From positions 1 to 24,145 of the forward strand of contig CAZIDL010000037.1 of the NCBI GenBank assembly GCA_964537825.1: 24,145 nucleotides of DNA. Direction: 5' to 3'. The stretch comes from CAZIDL01 sp964537825. Lineage in GTDB: Bacteria; Bacteroidota; Bacteroidia; Flavobacteriales_D; CAYVSK01. The position numbers and the translations under genes were made by a program. Each line of letters begins with the position of its first letter. The stretch's first letter is position 1. Shown here one piece after another: positions 21,829-24,145 of the stretch. The notes below the pieces were generated by a model. It was not told where the DNA came from. It did no database searches and saw only the letters and a program-made list of their open reading frames with translations.

Positions 21829-23295
21829 TTATGAACGGCCTTTCTCCTGCCAGATCCCGGTGAGAAGCTGTTTGCCTTCTTTTAGGCCGATCAGTCCTGA
21901 GGCGATCATTGCCGTCGCACCGATGGCTGAATGGAGAAGGAAACTGTTCAGGGAAGAAAGGCCGCTCTGGTGGAGCAAATATCCGCTCCCGAGCAGGATC
22001 AGGAGATAGAGCAGGGCTGAAAGCATCCTTTTGCCGGAGGGACGCATGGGAAAAAGGGACAGCGCGAGCAGGGTCTGGGCGGTCGCAGCTCCCCCTTGGG
22101 TGATCAAAGTGGCCACTCCTGATCCGAGTGCTCCATAGTGTGGGATAAGCAGGGCGTTCAAAAGGATGTTCAGAACGATGCCCCCGCCAGCCAGAAGGTT
22201 CATTTTCCTCAAAACCCCTTTTGCAGTAAGGAGTGTGCCGTAGATGTATGAGGTGGCCACGGGGATGAAACTGACGATCAGGATCGCGAAAACCGGGGCT
22301 GAGCGTTCATGATGTTCATGGTAGAGAAGCTCCATCATCGCTGTGGAATGAAAGCAGCAGACCGCTGCTATCAGGACCGCAACGGGAATGAGGAGGCGGG
22401 AAGCGCTTGCGATAAGCTCTTTGAGCTCTTTGAATGCCTTTTTTTCGATGGCTCGAGCGAACAGGGGAAGGAGCATGGTCGCCCCGAGGTAGCCGAATTG
22501 GCTGATCGCATCGAGGATCCTGAACCCCTGAGCATAGATCCCGGCCTGGACCGCTCCTTGAGGATGGACCCTTTCGAGCATAACGCTGTCGACGCGGTTG
22601 TAGAAGGTCATTAAAAGGATCAGGAGGGCATAAGGGAAGCTCTCCCGTAATATCCGGATGAAGGTAGCGGGGTCCCAATTCAGGCGGATCCGCTCCGCGC
22701 GATAGAGCAGAAGGGTTCCGCCGATAAAAGCTGTAAGGCCGTATGCGGCTGTTTGAGCCCAAACGAACCATTCGATCCGGAATCCCGTTCCTTCAGGAAG
22801 CCCCCATAGGAGGACGCTGCAGAACAGGATCATCAGGCCGCGATCGAGGACGGAGATCACACTGTCCGTTCGGAAAAGGTGAAGGCCTCCCAAATTGGAC
22901 CGGATGTAGAGGATGAAGGAAAGAAGGATCTGGTTCAGTGCGAGAAAAGGCAGGAAGAAGAACTGCTCGGCGCTGTATCCCATCAAAAGTCCGAGGCTCA
23001 GAACGAGGAGCAAATAGACCAGCGAAAGGAGAAGCTTGAGGCTGATGATCCCGGAGAGCCGTTCCGACAGGACGGAGCGGTCCTGAGCGATCCTTCGGTT
23101 GTTCTGATTGGTGATCCCGAGATCGATAAGGATGCTGAAGAGGAAGCTGAAATTGAGCAAAGCGTAATAGTTCCCATATGTTGCTGCCCCTACCGTATTC
23201 TGAACGACACGGTCGATGCCCAGGATCCATCCCCCCTTGATCAGAAGGTTCAGGAGAAGCAAAAAGCCTATGTTCCCTAGGAATTTACCCTTCAT
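21829..23295 (-). CDS. Polysaccharide flippase, Wzx-like (MATE-related superfamily)
   Basis: The 488-residue product is a polytopic membrane protein with about 12-14 hydrophobic segments. It begins KGKFLGNIGFLLLLNLLIKGGWILGIDRVVQNTVG, which follows the usual first helix of oligosaccharide flippases in the MVF/MATE/Wzx superfamily. NYYALLNFSFLFSILIDLGITN and YNRVDSVMLERV are further family-like segments. Members flip undecaprenyl-linked repeat units to the periplasmic face. Its place at the head of an operon with Wzz-like and O-antigen ligase genes supports the role. The ATG at 23295 is the natural start, and a near-consensus TATCTTTA box lies 25 nt upstream. The linked sugar and the repeat unit are unknown. 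Confidence 0.85.
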   Translation of the reverse strand: MKGKFLGNIGFLLLLNLLIKGGWILGIDRVVQNTVGAATYGNYYALLNFSFLFSILIDLGITNQNNRRIAQDRSVLSERLSGIISLKLLLSLVYLLLVLSLGLLMGYSAEQFFFLPFLALNQILLSFILYIRSNLGGLHLFRTDSVISVLDRGLMILFCSVLLWGLPEGTGFRIEWFVWAQTAAYGLTAFIGGTLLLYRAERIRLNWDPATFIRILRESFPYALLILLMTFYNRVDSVMLERVHPQGAVQAGIYAQGFRILDAISQFGYLGATMLLPLFARAIEKKAFKELKELIASASRLLIPVAVLIAAVCCFHSTAMMELLYHEHHERSAPVFAILIVSFIPVATSYIYGTLLTAKGVLRKMNLLAGGGIVLNILLNALLIPHYGALGSGVATLITQGGAATAQTLLALSLFPMRPSGKRMLSALLYLLILLGSGYLLHQSGLSSLNSFLLHSAIGATAMIASGLIGLKEGKQLLTGIWQEKGRS

Positions 23296-23320
23296 ACACC
23301 CGTTGAAGCAGAAAGTGGGG

Positions 23321-23328
23321 TAAAGATA
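23321..23328 (-). promoter_or_regulatory. Near-consensus -7 box before the flippase operon
   Basis: Minus-strand TATCTTTA differs from TAnnTTTG only in the last base and lies 25 nt before the flippase ATG. It is identical to the box before the GH18 gene. A -33 element is not evident. Confidence 0.3.
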
Positions 23329-23353
23329 AGGACCCCGGGAGGACGGACTTTCC

Positions 23354-23361
23354 TACCTTCG
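23354..23361 (+). promoter_or_regulatory. Near-consensus -7 box before the GT4 gene
   Basis: TACCTTCG matches TAnnTTTG at five of six fixed positions and lies 17 nt before the TTG start at 23379, the same geometry as the other boxes in the window. The evidence is weak on its own. Confidence 0.22.
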
Positions 23362-23378
23362 CCGTTCAGCCTCGCTAC

Positions 23379-24145
23379 TTGAGGATCGGGATCAATACAC
23401 GGCTTCTTCTCCCAGGGGAACTGGACGGGATCGGCAAGTTCACTTCCGAAGTGGCCTACCGCTTGGCCTATACCGCCCCTGAACACGAATTCCATTGGTT
23501 CTTCGATCGGAAACTGAAGCTCGAAAAGGAGCTCCCTTCCAATGTTCGGGCTCATGTTGTATATCCGCCCACGAGGCATCCTTTCCTCTATTACATCTGG
23601 TTCGAGGGGATGCTTCCGAAGGCGCTCCAAAAGCAGCGCATCGATCGCTTCTTTTCCCCTGACGGATTTCTCTCGCTCCGCAGCGATATCCCTTCTTATC
23701 CGGTCATCCACGACCTCAATTTCGAGCATTATCCAGAGGACCTTCCCTTCTGGACGCGCCGTTATTACCGTCGCTTTTTCCCGCGCTATGCTCAAAAAGC
23801 CGAACGATTGATGACCGTTTCGGCGTATTCCGCTAAGGATATCTCCGAGCGTTACGGGGTGGACCCTTCCCGGATCCACGTAGTGCAGAACGGGGTCAAT
23901 GATCGCTTTCATCCCCTTTCAGAAGAAGAGCGAGGATCGGTGCGTGCGGATCGGAACGAGGGCATCCCTTACCTGATCCATGTTGGCTCACTCCATCCGC
24001 GCAAGAACATCGCTCGGCTGCTCAAGGCCTTTGACGAAGCAGCGCCCTCTATGGAAGTACGTACCGACCTGATGCTTGCGGGTGATCCGATGTGGTGGAC
24101 CTCTGAAATGGAGCAGGCGCTCCGTGGAATGCATCATCGGGAACG
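23379..24145 (+). CDS. GT4-family glycosyltransferase (3' end beyond window)
   Basis: The open frame runs from 23379 to the window edge without a stop, giving 255 complete residues of a partial protein. It starts RIGINTRLLLPGELDGIGKF, the usual GT-B N-terminus with the glycine-rich acceptor loop. It continues with PVIHDLNFEHYP and VSAYSAKDISERYGVDPSRIHVVQNGVN, and then H201-V-G-S-L-H-P-R-K-N, the hallmark of the donor-binding domain in GT4 enzymes. Such enzymes transfer a sugar from a nucleotide donor to a growing lipid-linked glycan. The start is TTG: the frame opens after a TGA at 23304-23306 and no ATG or GTG precedes the conserved N-terminus. It is divergent from the flippase operon and probably opens the next part of the polysaccharide locus. 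Donor and acceptor are unknown. Confidence 0.87.
   Translation, partial: MRIGINTRLLLPGELDGIGKFTSEVAYRLAYTAPEHEFHWFFDRKLKLEKELPSNVRAHVVYPPTRHPFLYYIWFEGMLPKALQKQRIDRFFSPDGFLSLRSDIPSYPVIHDLNFEHYPEDLPFWTRRYYRRFFPRYAQKAERLMTVSAYSAKDISERYGVDPSRIHVVQNGVNDRFHPLSEEERGSVRADRNEGIPYLIHVGSLHPRKNIARLLKAFDEAAPSMEVRTDLMLAGDPMWWTSEMEQALRGMHHRE

Noticed and set aside
23292..23912. 206-codon minus-strand open frame at the right end
   Set aside because: It is antisense to the GT4 gene, whose motifs are clear on the plus strand.
1..24145. CRISPR arrays, insertion sequences, prophage or defence genes
   Set aside because: I looked for regular repeats, terminal inverted repeats, transposase and known defence motifs and saw none; the content is ordinary chromosomal.

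Overview
The window is a gene-dense stretch of a Bacteroidota chromosome, most likely from the Flavobacteriales (order is inference). Four things point there: PorV of the type IX secretion system (T9SS); a secreted protein with a T9SS C-terminal sorting domain; a porV-cdd-pdhA-pdhC gene order recalled as typical of flavobacteria; and repeated TAnnTTTG promoter boxes in front of genes, mostly without Shine-Dalgarno sequences. There is no tRNA, rRNA, CRISPR array, insertion sequence or phage gene, and no gene-free stretch over 300 bases.

Layout. (1) 60-9570, plus strand, housekeeping: porV, ispF (isoprenoids), cdd (pyrimidine salvage), pdhA and pdhC (pyruvate dehydrogenase E1-alpha and E2), recG (fork and recombination repair) and pheT (Phe-tRNA synthetase beta). 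(2) 9600-13561, minus strand, read from high to low coordinates: a small DUF5522 cysteine protein, an orphan urocanate hydratase (hutU), a CPBP-type membrane protein and an NAD-dependent epimerase/reductase. (3) 13649-14170, plus: thiol peroxidase tpx. (4) 14167-18008, minus: a 992-residue secreted GH18 protein (GH18, CUB, lectin-like, Ig/FnIII-like and T9SS sorting domains), translationally coupled to an exported leucine-rich-repeat protein. (5) 18091-19320, plus: a SpoIIE/RsbU-type PP2C phosphatase. (6) 19297-23295, minus: a surface-polysaccharide operon of Wzx-like flippase, Wzz-like chain-length protein and O-antigen ligase/polymerase. A divergent GT4 glycosyltransferase begins at 23379 and runs off the window end.

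How the genes fit together. PorV is the outer-membrane shuttle protein of the T9SS, and the GH18 protein is a plausible client of the same system. The last operon probably builds a surface polysaccharide, which in many Bacteroidota also anchors T9SS cargo as A-LPS; that link is inference here. The region is compact: two gene pairs share ATGA start/stop overlaps and two convergent pairs overlap at their 3' ends.

I found no clear defence, mobile or otherwise undescribed system. The best leads are the promoter-box set, the GH18-LRR pair, the DUF5522-hutU coupling, a palindrome in the tpx/DUF5522 divergent region, and an apparent excess of GATC.
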